64,000 nt of DNA from NCBI GenBank assembly GCA_003415625.1, contig PYIU01000008.1, positions 992,001 through 1,056,000 of the forward strand, in the 5' to 3' direction. The position numbers were made by a program, and so were the translations under genes. This DNA comes from Aquanectria penicillioides (taxonomy: Eukaryota; Ascomycota; Sordariomycetes; Hypocreales; Nectriaceae). The notes beneath the pieces are model-generated. The model was not told the origin of the DNA, did not search any database, and saw only the letters and a list, made by a program, of their open reading frames with translations. Below, piece by piece: positions 37,121 through 49,474 of the stretch (position 1 is its first letter; each line of letters starts with the position of its first letter).

Positions 37121-38135
37121 GCCAAGCCGAGCAGGCGACACAAAACGATATAATTGACATCAAAATTATATGAATACCCCTAGAATGGCGGTGGAGGCCG
37201 TATCATGTTTGTCACGATTTGATTCTTGATTCAAACCAGCGCTTTACGATTATTTTTTGCCTATTGCCTTTTTTTCACGTTTCATAAAAAATTAGTCCAG
37301 AGTGTTGGAGGTGGGGGCTTTGCAATCGCGTTCTCCAGAGAGCGGATGCTTCATTTTTATTCATTTATTTATTTTTCCTATTCCTTCAAAACCGTTGGCC
37401 GAGTTTACAAAAAGGGGGTATGGGTATTTCGCCCGGATGGATCGCCACAAGGCGGATGGTTGGGATGACAAAGGGCCATAGCATTGGGACGCCCGTCAAA
37501 ACAGTACTCGAAAAAGAAGGTAGAATTGGTACTCAAGTAGACAAAAAGAGAAAATGAAAAAGAACTTCAGAGTGAACCTTGAGTCGTGCAGACTGCTAGT
37601 GGACATTGTGGCATGCATGATTTTCATAACCTACTATACAATGCCCTACCATACAACCCTTTTCTACTTGACATTACGACGCTAGGGAGCAAGCTTGAAG
37701 TTGTGGTTTTTGAGAGAAATTGACTTCATAATTCTTTATACGGAATAAACTATTCTAAAGACGTATTGGGATAGGAGTACTGAGAAAAGGGTTCAAGTCG
37801 ACTATATGTAGATGATCAAGAAGAATCCAGCATCAAGAGTTTTTTTTTTGGGGTCCTTTTTTTCATGATGTATAACTTTCACATCGTTTAATTCGACACC
37901 CCATAGGCATAAAGATCTTACTCTTTTGACTAGCACGCCGGCTCCATCACCAAGGTCATCAGTGCAGGCTATCAAGGCCTGTTGATCATGGAATCAGGCA
38001 TTAAGCCATCTCTTATATGCTGGATTAAAATAATGCATGCAATGACTTGATTATCCATTGATATCTTCGGACTTGCTGGATTATAGGAACAGCCTTGATC
38101 AAAATGGCTACAACATCTTCAATCAATGTCGCCAT
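37121..38135. other. AT-richer intergenic spacer
   Basis: 3' UTR of the Zn2Cys6 gene followed by AT-richer DNA with T tracts. No gene or mobile-element signature is seen. Confidence 0.6.
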
Positions 38136-39554
38136 TCATAGTGTCTGGAGTCCAGCTTCGTCAAGCCATGGCAACGCACCAATGTCTGCTCCGTTTTCTA
38201 TGAGCACTTTTGCAATCTTTTTGCGGCCGCAAGCCAAGGCCACCTGGAGAGACGTTCCTTCAGGTCCCGCCAGAGCATTTACCTCCGCACGGCTCCTAAC
38301 GAGTAGCTTGGCCAGGGCCAGATGGCCGGCCGTCTTGTGATGCTACTTGAAGGGCTGTTCCTCTGGATCCAGTTCCCTCGTTGAGGTCTGCGCCTTTCTC
38401 AATAAGCATGGTGGCTTTACCTTCATATCTAGAAGCCAGTGCTTGTTGAAGCGCGGTACCCTCTGGTCCGGCTGGAGCGTTGACATCAGCCCCATAGTCC
38501 AACAGCAACTGCACTGCTGCAGTGTGGCCGTGTGCTGCAGCTTTTGAACAAGCCCTCCGTAATATTCACTCTGGGTCGCTGTATGGGATTCATTTTGGAG
38601 AAAGAGCTTCAGTATTTGCGTGTTCCCCCCAGCGGCTGCGAAGTGCATGTTTCCCTCCTCCGTGGGATTGGCACCTCTTTGGATCAGCAAGTTTAGCAAC
38701 CTTTCATTGCCATTCCTCAATGCGGTTTGCACTAGTGTTACATGGGGAAAATCCGATTCAAACGGTATAGGAACGGTCCTAAAGGTTTGTTGAATGTCCG
38801 TTGATGTCCTATTGTTGATATTGGCGCCGTTGTCGAGATGTAGTTTCACAATTCTTTCATGGCCATTCGCCGCCGCCACTTTAATGGCCAAGTCATCGTG
38901 GGAGACCTTCGCCCCCTTTTCAATCAGCAGACACGTCAATTTCTCATCTCCCATCGATGATGTTGTTGCCAAGGCTGATTGGTGACCCTGAGAAGGCAAG
39001 AAATTTGGGTCGGCCCCGTGGTCAAGGAGCAATCTCACCGCCGCCTCGTTTTTCCACTTAATCGCAGCCATCGGTGGAGTTCCTCCCAATGCTGTTCCCT
39101 GAGGATTCATCAGATTTGAGGACATTTTTTCATTCATCATAGAAATCTTAGGCCCAAGCGCGTGGTCGAGCAATTCCGATATTATCGAGATAAACCCAAG
39201 CTTGCAAGCGTAGTAGAGGCCAACTTTGCCAGCCTTCGCATCTCTACGCCAGTGGTGTCGATGCCATTTGAAGAGTGCCCCCGGTTCATCTCGAAATAGC
39301 CGCAAGGCAAGGCCCGGGAGATGTGCCGTTTTGTATTGGTCGCAATAGCGGTGGCTCCAAGAATCGGCTGCGTATCTGAGAAACGGGAACCTCTGCCGTG
39401 AGGTGTCAAAGGATTTTTCGGTTGATGCTACTTCAAGTATATATATAAGCCAAACATGTATACTTGCTATTTCTGTATTTGCCTCCCATCTCTTCTCCCA
39501 TCTCTTCACGTGGAATGTTGATATCTTGTCCCGGTGCTCTTCCGAAAAGGACAT
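38136..39554 (-). pseudogene. Ankyrin-repeat protein gene, frame broken twice
   Basis: Ankyrin repeats mediate protein binding; this one has no recognisable partner domain. From ATG 39554 the frame reads a helical N-terminus (RFPFLRYAADSWSHRYCDQY) like the linker between NACHT and ankyrin parts in fungal NLR-like proteins, but no NACHT is present. Repeats follow (AAVRLLLDHGADPNF, HERIVKLHLDNGANINN, LLNLLIQRGANP). At T run 38542-38545 the ankyrin pattern moves to another frame (HTAAVQLLLDYGADVNAPAG), and near 38324 to a third (LALAKLLVRSRAEVNALAG), ending at 38136. One base missing and one base extra restore 473 codons. This mixture of changes fits decay as well as sequencing error. The frame stays open upstream to 39695 without an ATG, so a lost 5' exon is possible. 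It sits alone in AT-richer DNA. Confidence 0.7.
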
Positions 39555-40676
39555 CTCAGTCGGCGGCTGCAGTCCGTGCGGTCGAGCGAAGGCCTGCTGA
39601 AGAAGATGACGGCGACTTGAATTTGTCCAGCTCTTCTTGCAGCTCTTGAATGAGCTAGCCTGCTTGACTGTTTTTTTTACCGGCACGCTGGACACAGCCT
39701 CGTCTCAAGCTGATGCCCAATATCCAATGTCAAACGACCACGTGATTGACCTCTACATGCCTTCAAGAGCCACATTGTTGGTTGTAATTCGCATTTTTCT
39801 ACCGCAAAGTGCCTTCCTCTGTTGAACGGGCGTCTCTAGGTAGTCAACCCTGAACTGCTAGCAAGGATCGCTGTCTCTCGCCCCGTAACCTCAGCTGAAA
39901 ACACGTTTTAGGCTTATCACTTGTGTAACCTCATGAGCCTGGTACAGATAGCGGGATATATACAGAATAAACAAACCTAAGCTTAAAAAGAGTGCCGGAC
40001 CAGGGTATTTTAGAGCATCATGGCCTAAAACAACATGACGTAAGAGATCTCAAGAAGCTTAATTTAGTAAATGCTATTATTATTCGAGTTGGAATGCTCT
40101 CAAGGTGAAGCACATCATGAACTCTCATGAACTCGGCCATTGGGAGCTATGAATAGAAACACCGTTCGTCAACCACCCCTCCAATTCCTCAAGTCATCAA
40201 ACAAAGAATCACGTCACATCGCGTTACAAAGCACATTGTGTCCGTTTCAAATGCATCATTTTGTTGACACCCTCGTGTTACTATCCTAACTTCCTTCACT
40301 TTTCTTGTTCTCTATCCCTCCTCTCCTCGGTTCTCTCTCTGGTATACAATCCCAATACCATCGAAACCATAAGCAGCTACAAATAAATTCAAGCACGTCG
40401 TATCCAACATCCTCCCTCATTTCTTAGCAAAGCCAAAGTAGCCAAACCACGCTAACCCGCTCCTCTCTCAGCAAAACAACGAGCCTCCGAGATGAGAAGG
40501 AAGCCCAAATAGAAATTATAATATCACAGAAAAATAGTGAATGAGATGATGAGTCTGACAATAAAAAAAGGAACAGCGTTTTGTTGAGTGAGTGAGCCAA
40601 GACGGCTGAGAGCAGTGAAGAATGATGATGGTATCATGAGTATACAGATATTCAAGGGAAATGATCTTGTTTGTGT

Positions 40677-40710
<34 letters not shown>

Positions 40711-41157
40711 TCGATCCGCCAAGTGCGGATAGTTCGGTAGGGAAGAGGTTCGTCGGTGAGTATTTGGTAGGTAGCAAAAGAAAGAGGAGAAGAGTAAACA
40801 AATCTTCTCCCGGTGGTAGGCTGGCTGGCGTTCTCCAACATCGTCTTGTGCAAGTTGTGAGGAACAAAGTGAGAAATACACAGGGCCCCCGGTATCCAGC
40901 GAAGCCGGCGTAGAAGCTAAGGCAAAGAGAGGGCGGATGTCGTCAGGCATGAATGCTAGGTGTAGATAAAGATTCAACGGATTGGATAGATGGGTGAAGC
41001 TGCTTCCGCTTCTGCCAACTTGAAAGTTACAACGCTCTATCTGGCGTTTGAAGGACAACTTTTTGAATGATCCACTGCTCCAGAACAATGGGTATGTGAA
41101 ATCGTCACCGAGTCTAGGTGACTTCGAGTAATTACGGTTGTCCGATTGAGAGAACAA
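39555..41157. other. Intergenic, mostly 3' flank of the ADF-H gene
   Basis: No gene seen. The part next to 41158 is probably the 3' UTR of the minus-strand ADF-H gene and includes a GT microsatellite. Confidence 0.6.
40680..40709. repeat. GT dinucleotide microsatellite
   Basis: About 15 uninterrupted GT units, likely within the 3' flank of the ADF-H gene. Confidence 0.95.
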
Positions 41158-44100
41158 TTAGTGTCCGAAGCTGGCGGCGTGCTTGCGGTGAGCATCTTGG
41201 AGAGCTACGCATCATATGTTAGTCACTTGATACTTGTATGGGACGTGGAATACTCACTGCTAAGGACCTTCATCTGTCCAGCTCGGTCCTCACACGCCAC
41301 TTGAATGCCGCTTCCCTCCATAAAGTCGAGAACAACACTGTTTGGCAGCTCCTGGATCTCAACATCGGGGATGTTTGGTTGTCGGAACTCGCTCATGTGG
41401 TAGCGCTTGGTACCCTGGGCGGCACGGCCGCTCTGGCCAGGGATGGCGCTGAGAATAAGGAAGCCCTGAGCGTCAAGGCACATGTTTCGTCGCTTCCAGA
41501 GAAGGTTGTCAGGGAACTGGACATTGACGTCGCCCATCTGGGCAATAATGGAGGCGTTACCGGCGGTAGTCGCGGGTCGCACGGGCTCGCTGAGATCCTC
41601 CTCCGTGACCGTGGGAGAGATGCCGGTGGGGGCCGAGATCTTACCCCGAGAGCCCGAGAGCGACGAGAGACGGCGCATGAAGCGGCCAGCACGCGACTTC
41701 TTCTTGTCGCTAGTAGACTTGGAGTCATCGCCGGAGCCGGAGCCCTCGGTGAGTGTGGGAGACAGAACACCCTCGCGGTTTCGTTCCAAGGACGATCGGC
41801 GGCTGCTGATGGATAGTCGCTGGGTAAAGGAAGTGTTCTGGTGGGTCGACGGGGGTCGAGTGGGAGATCGAGATGCTGAGTGGCTGTTGCCAGAAGACAA
41901 AACCTCTGATGTGATGGATGTCACTGACTTGCGACGCTCCTTGATGAAGTCCTTAACCACACTCAGAGAGGATCGTCGGGACTTGTTCGAGTCCTTGGAC
42001 ATACGACGCTCATGAGTCGTCTCCTTTGTATCCTTAGTCTCTTTATTTTCCTTGTTGTGCTCCAAGGCTACTGGTGTCCAAACTGGCTTTTGATGGTCAA
42101 CCAACAGAGGTGACTGCTTCAGCTCAAGATGGGTATACTCAGATGGGTCCTTTGGAGGGTCAAACGGCTTAGAGATGCTCTGGGGAGAGTCACGGATAAT
42201 CTTGGCCGTCACAGAGATGGTCTCGGGCCGGCCGCGGGATGTGCTATTAGGAGATTGTCCGTCGCTTGGCGGTGCCTCGAACATAGAAAGTCGGCTTGCA
42301 ACCGAGGCAGAACGGTCACGTCGCGGCCGGCGGGCAGTTTCAGGCGACTCATCCCGGGAGCCAGATCTTGAAGGGGGTGTTCGGAGAGGTTGTCGGGTGA
42401 AGGAGTTGGCCCGGTCAGCAACAGAGGGTGATCTTGATGGCTCTCTGCCTTGCCTAACCGAAAAGAATGTTGAAGATGGTCGTTCTCGGCTTACGGGTCG
42501 GGTCGGACCATCCCCGGACACGGCTGACAACTTCTCAAGGGCTTTGATGCGCTGCGAAATGCTTGATCCCATGTTCGACTTCTTGGCCATGTTAGGACCA
42601 ACAGGCTGCTGGGCCACCTTGTGCAAATACGCGGCCCCCGAGCTAACAGACCGCGCAGAGCTCTGACTAACATCGCCCGGGACAAGCAGGGCTCCACGAA
42701 CCGGGTTCGACACAGTTCGGATCATGTGAGGCGATCGGTCGCTCTTAGTCGGGCTCGGGAACACCGGAGTGACGGGGCTCTTTGAGACGAGCATCGATTT
42801 AGCTTCTTGTACAGTTGCACTCTGCAGCTCTTCCATCAACTCGTCGTCGTCGGAGATGTTGCTCAGTCGTGATTCTGGGCGTTCCGTCAGATCTGTCCGG
42901 ATAGGCTCGACAAAGACCTTGCGCTTCGGTTTGTCCTCGGTTGCGTCACTACCAATTGTCTCGTCCTTAGCTGCGGGCTTGTCGTCGAATTGCTCCGTCA
43001 CAATAACTGGGCTTCCCTCTCGGGTCTTCGTCCTGGTGGGGGGTTGGCCGTGGGTGTCGGAGGGCTTGGGGTCTCACAAGCCAGGTCCTGAGCAGGGGAC
43101 TTGTCTTCAGAAACCTTCAGTGTAGGAGTAGCCACAGACAAAATGCCATCTTCTTCATGCTTTTTAACTGCACTCGCGTCCGCGTCCGCGACCGCGTCAT
43201 TGATTTCCATTGTCCTCGTCGTGTCTGGAATTTTATCGGTCTTGGATCCATCACTAATTGACAATGCCTCTGGAGTGGAGGTCATCAACGTTGGAATGTT
43301 GTCTACTTCGACGATTGGTGCAGCAACTGTCTCCTCAGACTTTGTCTCGAACTTCTCTTTAGATTTCACCTCAGTTGGCTCGGAATTTGTCTGGGGCGCT
43401 GCCTCAGTTTCAGTAGTGGCAGAAGCTTGCGTCGGCTCAGCGGTAACAGCCTCCTCCTTTGGAACGGATGGCTCAGTAGCCAGTTTCGTAGTGGCAGGCT
43501 TGGGATTACTCTCAATGGCAGCCGAGGGCTGTTCTTCCTCGCTCTTAAATTCTTGAGCAGGTTTGGCCAAGTCAAGCACATCTTCACCGTGTTCTTTTGA
43601 TTCATCATCAACCTCGTCGCTCTTATCCTGCACGGTTTCATCCGTGGACTCTGAGAGCGAGGATGCCTTGGTAGAATGGTCAGGCTCCGAGGATGCAATG
43701 ACGGGGCTTGCAGGATGTGAATCGGTTTGCGTCACCTCCGAGGCCTGGTCGGTATTGGCAGATGAGGAAGATGCCTCAAGGCCGATTGCCGAATCAGCAT
43801 TGGAAATCGAGGGGGGAGCCTCGATATCGTCGTCCTCTACAGGCTTGTCCTCCGTGTTCTCCTCAGCCCGGTGCTCTTCCTCACTAGGCGCAGGTGACAA
43901 AATGTCCGGCGATAATGTGCCAGAAGGGTCCACGGTCATGTTCTTCTTCTTCTTCTTCTTCTTCTCCCGAAGCTTCATGGCCTTCATTAAACGAGCCTTC
44001 TCGGGCGATATGACGGCCTTCGCGGGGGGTAGTGCAGGCACGATTGTTGCAGTGGTGGAAACGCCCGAGCTCGTGGTTGGACGCGCATCTTCAGGTTCCG

Positions 44101-45236
44101 CGCTCTTGTCTTCTTCAGCGGTAAGAGTTGGGTCAAGCATTTCTTGGCTCTCGAGAAGTTCATCTTCTGGCGAGGCCGAGTCATCATCCTTCTTCCCCTT
44201 CTTAGAGCCCTTTCCGAACATCTTAATGCCGGCGGGCATCTGAGAAACAGGTCGGAAACCACCAGCTGTACGAGGGCGACCGTTCACGTCAAGCGAAGGA
44301 CGGGGCGCTAATTTCACCTTGGGCTTACTGTAGCTATAGTAGTTGAGATAGTCAGGTCGGCCGGACTGGGAGGACAATCGTGGAGCGGCTTCGCCCGAGG
44401 CGTCGGGGGAGCCGGGAGTCTCGTCCACGCCGGTAAAGTTGGGGACTTCGGCGGTTGAGGAGGCTGAGAACTTCCTTTCCTCAGGAGACGAGGCTAGCTC
44501 CGAATTAAGCGTTACAGGGTCAGTTTCCGAAGTTGGGTCCTTGTTTGAGTTGTGCGTCTTAGGGGCGCCGTCTTCATCACCCTCCTGGCTTATGGATTGG
44601 CGCTTGGGTGCCCGCTGCTGTAGTTCCTCCTCTTCTTCCTCGGCGATTTCAACCAGGCGCCTCCGACGTATTGAGCTCGAGGCGGATGAGTTGGATCCCG
44701 AAGCGGCATGCAGGGAGCATGCAGCGGAGAGCTTTGTGTCTTTGAGTTCTTTGGCGGTGGTGATCTCGAATGTTGTATCGTAAGGAGAGAATCGCTCGCA
44801 AACGGCATTGAAGTGGACAGCCACGCGAGCTAGGAAAAGTTGAGATTGATTAGCTTTCCATCAGGGGGCGAAGGGATCATCGCCAACACAAACCTTGAAT
44901 TAAGCGAGAGCAGTCCTCGGGCAAATACTTGATCAAGACATTTCTCCTTCGATATCTCAGGAAACCGTAGAGGGGGCTGGTCTCCTCGTACTCTGAGATT
45001 TTGGTGCGGACCTCTACAATGCCGCCGGAACCACGGCCTAGGAGCTCGACTTCATCGCGGCTCGCGTACTTGAGGAGGAACCTATTTCGGACAAACGCGC
45101 AGAGCTTAGCAAAGGGAACAAAGAGCTAACGCAAGCATTCAAAGGGGATGTGTGTATCGTACCATCCTCCAGGTTCTGCGACTGCGGCCTCGTGGGCCTC
45201 CTTGACCTTGGGGTCGTCCAAGCCATTCAGCGACAT
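41158..45236 (-). CDS. ADF-H (coactosin/drebrin-like) domain protein with PH-like C-terminus (one frameshift)
   Basis: Probable actin-associated scaffold. Exons on the minus strand: 45236-45163, 45081-44894, 44829-41258, 41204-41158. The N-terminal 130 or so residues form an ADF-H fold (FLLKYASRDEVELLGRGSGG, YEETSPLYGFLRYRRRNVLI, DCSRLIQARVAVHFNAVCER). A disordered region of about 1000 residues follows, rich in Ser, Glu, Lys and Pro, with a seven-Lys run (TTC triplets on the plus strand near 43940-43966). The last 105 residues look PH-like (VQFPDNLLWKRRNMCLDAQG, VEIQELPNSVVLDFMEG, AGQMKVLSTLQDAHRKHAAS). A single-base deletion in the G run 43038-43043 breaks the frame; adding one base gives 1294 codons (1293 residues). 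The ADF-H domain suggests F-actin binding; function in this fungus is inferred only. Confidence 0.9.
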
Positions 45237-45511
45237 GGCGCCTCCGTGCCAGCCAGATCAAGGGGTCAAGACAAACGACGGGCGGTATTAGGCGGGAGCG
45301 CGCACAAGGGGTGCCGAAGGGGCGGGCAAGCGTTGTTCAAAGGAATGACAAAGTCCAAGTCGAGGGACGGAATCGAAATCGAAAATCGAAAATCGAAATC
45401 GACGCAAGCTGGCTGCCGAGGAGGGGGGACAAGTCGAGACGGGCAGCAGCAGCAGGCAGGGAGAGGTTTGATTCGGGGGTTCGATTCGAGGGATTCGATG
45501 AAGTGGGTTTA

Positions 45512-45555
45512 GGCGTGGGCGTGGGCGTGGGCACGGGTGCGGGTGCGGGTGGGTG
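45512..45555. repeat. GGGCGT / GGGTGC hexamer repeat
   Basis: Imperfect hexamer array about 280 bases upstream of the ADF-H start codon, GC-rich. Confidence 0.85.
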
Positions 45556-45842
45556 GTGCGGGTCAATGGGCTGGTACCACCAAGATTTCAGGGGCAGGCT
45601 GCGCTGCAGGCATGGATAGCGACAACGGCAGCGAGCGACATGGGGCGACGGTGATGGCGACGGGCAGGTCGTTTGGGCTGTCGTCTGGATTTCTGGTTGG
45701 CTGCAGCGTGCTGCCCGTTGTGAGCGGGATTCTTGTCTAGATGTTATTCGTTGGTTCGCGACGAACGGGAAAATGAGGATGAAGATGGCGAGGATGAAGA
45801 GAGAAGCCAACGCAGCGGGGAGGGCAAGACCGAGATGCTGAG

Positions 45843-45888
45843 GCAGAAGCACAAGCACAAGCACAAGTAGAAGCAGAAGCGCAAGCGG
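45843..45888. repeat. AAGCAC-type hexamer repeat
   Basis: Seven or so imperfect copies in non-coding DNA upstream of the ADF-H gene. Confidence 0.85.
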
Positions 45889-47880
45889 TGGTGCCGAAAA
45901 GGCGAACGTCCTCGAAGACCCGGGAACACACAGGCCGAACCACACGTCTCGTCGCTCTGGCGCTGGTTGGAGAGCTCCGGAACGGAATGACCGAATATCG
46001 TCGTCGACTGAGACACATGCAATACACAGAAGGGCACAGAACCACGGCCTAAAAAAGGAAGACACACCACACGATACAAAAGCAACGGGGGGAGGGAGGG
46101 GGGGGCAATTGGTTTCGTTCCAATCTTCTTTGAGGGGATGCAATGCGATGGATACCTTGCTCTTGTGAGCTGATCGGGAGGTGCCGTTGACATGCACCAG
46201 GAACCAAGTACGGATAGAGGGAGAGGGAAAAAGGCAAGAGATGGATGGTTTGGTATTCAAACCGTGATAATGCGAACGGGAATGGGAAAGCTAATGGGAC
46301 AGTTTACTCCAGGTCTCTATCTACTGGGTGTCTCAACTTCACACGCCTCACATCCATCGTCTAAGTCATGGCGGCATGGCGGCATGGCAATGCTACCATA
46401 CGTGGGACAGAGAGAGTTTGCGGCAAGTTGCTGAGGCACCTACAGTAGGCAGGCATGCATATAGGTGTTGCATCCCGTCGAGTGGCTAAGACTGGTAAAA
46501 AGGTTGCGTGGTGGCGCCTTGCTTGACGTATCCTGAGGGTCTCGCCAGGGATGGGGCATCGAGCACGAAACGCTGGGGGGACTTGACTACTCTACGGGCC
46601 ACAATGGCAAGGGACAAAGGGACTGAAAGGAGGATAGGACGGCGGTAGGGAGGCGCAAAAAAGAAAACAAAAATCAATTCGTTGAGCGGGATGCGGGACG
46701 ATACACAGATGGAAGGAAAAAAAGTCTCCTAGAACTAACAAGCGGAGCAGGAAAAAGCAAGGCAAGAAACAGAATGGCACGAGCATGGCGATGCGCCATG
46801 TAAGAGAACGATGGAGACGCAGAAAGACACCAATGCAGGCATCAGCTGGTCTTCGACAGCAGCTGAACGGCAGCTGAATCGATGTGCTTTTTTGTGCCGG
46901 ATATCCATCATGGCTTTCTTTTGTTCTTGACTCGATTGCTCAATGCTTCTGGTATCCCAGGACATGGCAATTGCCCCCCCCCCTCTTGGGCCCCGTGCGT
47001 CCACCGTCGGAGTGCTGTGCTGCTGCAACTTCACGTTCCATCACATCCCATCACAGTCCCATCTCATCAACAACGACCCCTGCCCGCCATATTTCCCTTT
47101 TCCCTACTGGGCTGGTCTGCTTTCCCACCTCGCTCCTCAGGAAGCAAGGGTCTTCTTCTAATAACCCACAACCACCCAACCAGGCGCTGCAGCGCACAGG
47201 GGTACTCCGGGCGCTCCTCCACTTCCCAAATGTACACACTTATAATTACATAGTACATACATGCTGTAGTGTTGTTATTGTTGTCCACCCCCCATGGCGC
47301 TCCCTTGTTGTTTTGTGTTTTTCCCCTACATGGCGTTACCTAGGTACATTGACCGTACACAATCCCAACCGTGAATCCGATGTCCTCTACTCCACCGCAT
47401 CTTTGATGTTCCCCCCAGCCCAAGACGGCACAAGCGCAGCTCCCCCGACTCTGACGCAATCGGCGCCCTCCAAGACGTGCAGAGACAGCAACGGCAAGGA
47501 CAAAAAGCAGGCAAGGCTCATGGGCATTCGCGACTCCAAACTCTAATAGGGGGGGGGGGCAGGGAAATAGCGACGAAGAGCGATGCCATGCCAGCCGAGC
47601 CCATCCATCCTCCAACCGGTGCCCCAAGCTCCACTCCACCGAGGGGAGATGGCGCACACGCTAGAACCGCCCCGGATAGTAGCCCAATAGGCTTTTTTTA
47701 TTTCTTGTTTCCAGTGGCTTGCCCCGGCCCAGAACGGGACACGTTCGCGCGAGCCCCGAGCCCGCGTCCACAAATATGTCCACAGATATGCCCACAGCCA
47801 TCCGCCGTGTCCGTGTCAATTGCCATTGCCCAACGCGGCCATTGTCGCTGTCATTCATCCATAGTGCACGCGAGTCTGTC

Positions 47881-47928
47881 TGCTGTTGCTGCTGCTACTA
47901 CCGCTGCCGCCGCCGCCGCCGCCGCCGT
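47881..47928. repeat. GCT/CCG triplet repeat
   Basis: TGCTGT units grade into eight or more CCG triplets. It yields artificial poly-Ala or poly-Gly frames. Confidence 0.9.
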
Positions 47929-49474
47929 CATATGTCTCTCTCCGCTGCCTGTTGCGTTGCTGCCGAGAGCACGGGCGTGGATGCCCGTCCCATTTTGTTG
48001 GTTGCAGCCGGACATGGAAGAGGAAATGGGCAAAATGTGCGGACACGCATTGGCACTGACAAGGGAATAGGAAGCCCGTGCCTTTGACTCGCAGCCATTC
48101 AACCCCAGCCCAGGGACGAAAAAAAGTCCCCCCTTCGTGGCTCAGAAGCCCAGCCAGCCAACTTCAACCCAACCTAACTCAACCCGACCTAATGATCCCA
48201 GCCCATGGGAGAATCATCCGGTTTTCACAAATTAACCCAGACCCCTGAGGCGCACTCGAGTGCAGAACTGCTCTTGTCTCGGCACCGAGGCCTTCTAGCG
48301 TCGACATAATGTCCGATATCGTTCACATTTCGCCTTCCACTTTACACTTCGTAAGCCCACTGCGAATCGGGATTACAGCACATCGCGTGTCCATCTCTCC
48401 CTTTTCGGCCCCCCCCCCCCCCCAGGCCCTCCCCCAGATCTCCCTTTGGACCCTCCAGATCGCAAAAGGCAAGAGGGGCATCTTTCTTTCATTGTTTTTT
48501 TCTTTCCTTTTGTCTCCTTTTTTTTTTTTTTCTCAAGCATTCGTCACACAGTCAAAACATGACACTCGTCCCATTCCATAGCATTACTCGATCAAGTAGT
48601 CATCGTCCCTCCTTGGTGGCCGCGACGCAAGTCATTCAAACTTAGGCTATTGAGCGGCTTGTATAAAACACACGTCCACATCCCCAAATCGGGTTACGCG
48701 CGGAACACTCAAATCACATCGTGGCTTGTACCATTTGAGATCCTTTACAAAGTACCCCATCCACAATCTCAGAAAAGTACCATGTAGTCAATAAGGTATA
48801 GCGATTTGCCGCCTGGTCGTCACAGTGTCAGCCCCGATGGGGACGCCCAAAAAGTGCCCAGTTCAAATGGGACAAAGATAAGAGGAGAGTTGTCCAACGG
48901 CAACGAAATGAATCGGCTCTCCTCACATTTCGTGTTTAACTTCCACCTGAATCAACTAGGAACCCAAATGCAGACGAACAGGATGCAACAGAAAAAGTAA
49001 AGTAGAGTCAGTCGCCAGCACTAACACCAACCGCCGCCAGCATCAGCATCGTCCTCGTCGACATCAACAGACTGTGTCGTACATGTACAGATAAAGCTAA
49101 CCTACAAGAACCCGAGCAACAGGAGCTGTCAACGCTCTGAAGCTCTAGCCTCTCATCCCATTCTTCAACCTTCATCTTGATCCGCCAACAATTCACAATT
49201 CCGACTCCCAGAAAGCGCGTGCTCCATGTACTTGTAGAATCATTCATATCTTATCTCCATCATCCTTCACAACCCCGGGAAAGCATGTTTTGCCCACCAC
49301 CCCTCTCCTCGGTGGCTTAGGACGTCACCGGATTTCCACCTGTCTAAACAAAGTCCAACAGTGGCCGCTATAACATATGTTTCAACGTCCCCCATCAGGC
49401 CATAGCTCAACCTGCCTTCCATCCTCCCAGTCTCTTTCTTGCAGTTTCTATAATGACGAGTCACATTTCACCTA

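Larger units (their letters stand above)
45237..49474. other. Long intergenic region upstream of the ADF-H gene
   Basis: No gene seen in 4.2 kb. It should hold the promoter and leader of the minus-strand ADF-H gene and the 3' UTR of the PP2C gene. Simple repeats: GGGCGT units at 45512-45555, AAGCAC hexamers at 45843-45888, CCG triplets at 47881-47928, and C and T runs at about 48411-48424 and 48515-48535. TAGGTA-type motifs lie near 46435-46452 and 47336-47348. Confidence 0.55.

Noticed and set aside
37121..40500. Possible transposon in the AT-richer interval around the ankyrin gene
   Set aside because: No transposase or reverse transcriptase motif, terminal repeats or target-site duplication could be seen.
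41238..44243. Long plus-strand frames opposite the ADF-H gene
   Set aside because: They are mirror frames of a Ser/Glu-rich, GC3-biased gene; the minus strand has the introns, domains and continuous homology.
47477..48070. 197-codon plus-strand frame with an Ala run
   Set aside because: It is created by the CCG/GCT triplet repeat and has no motif.
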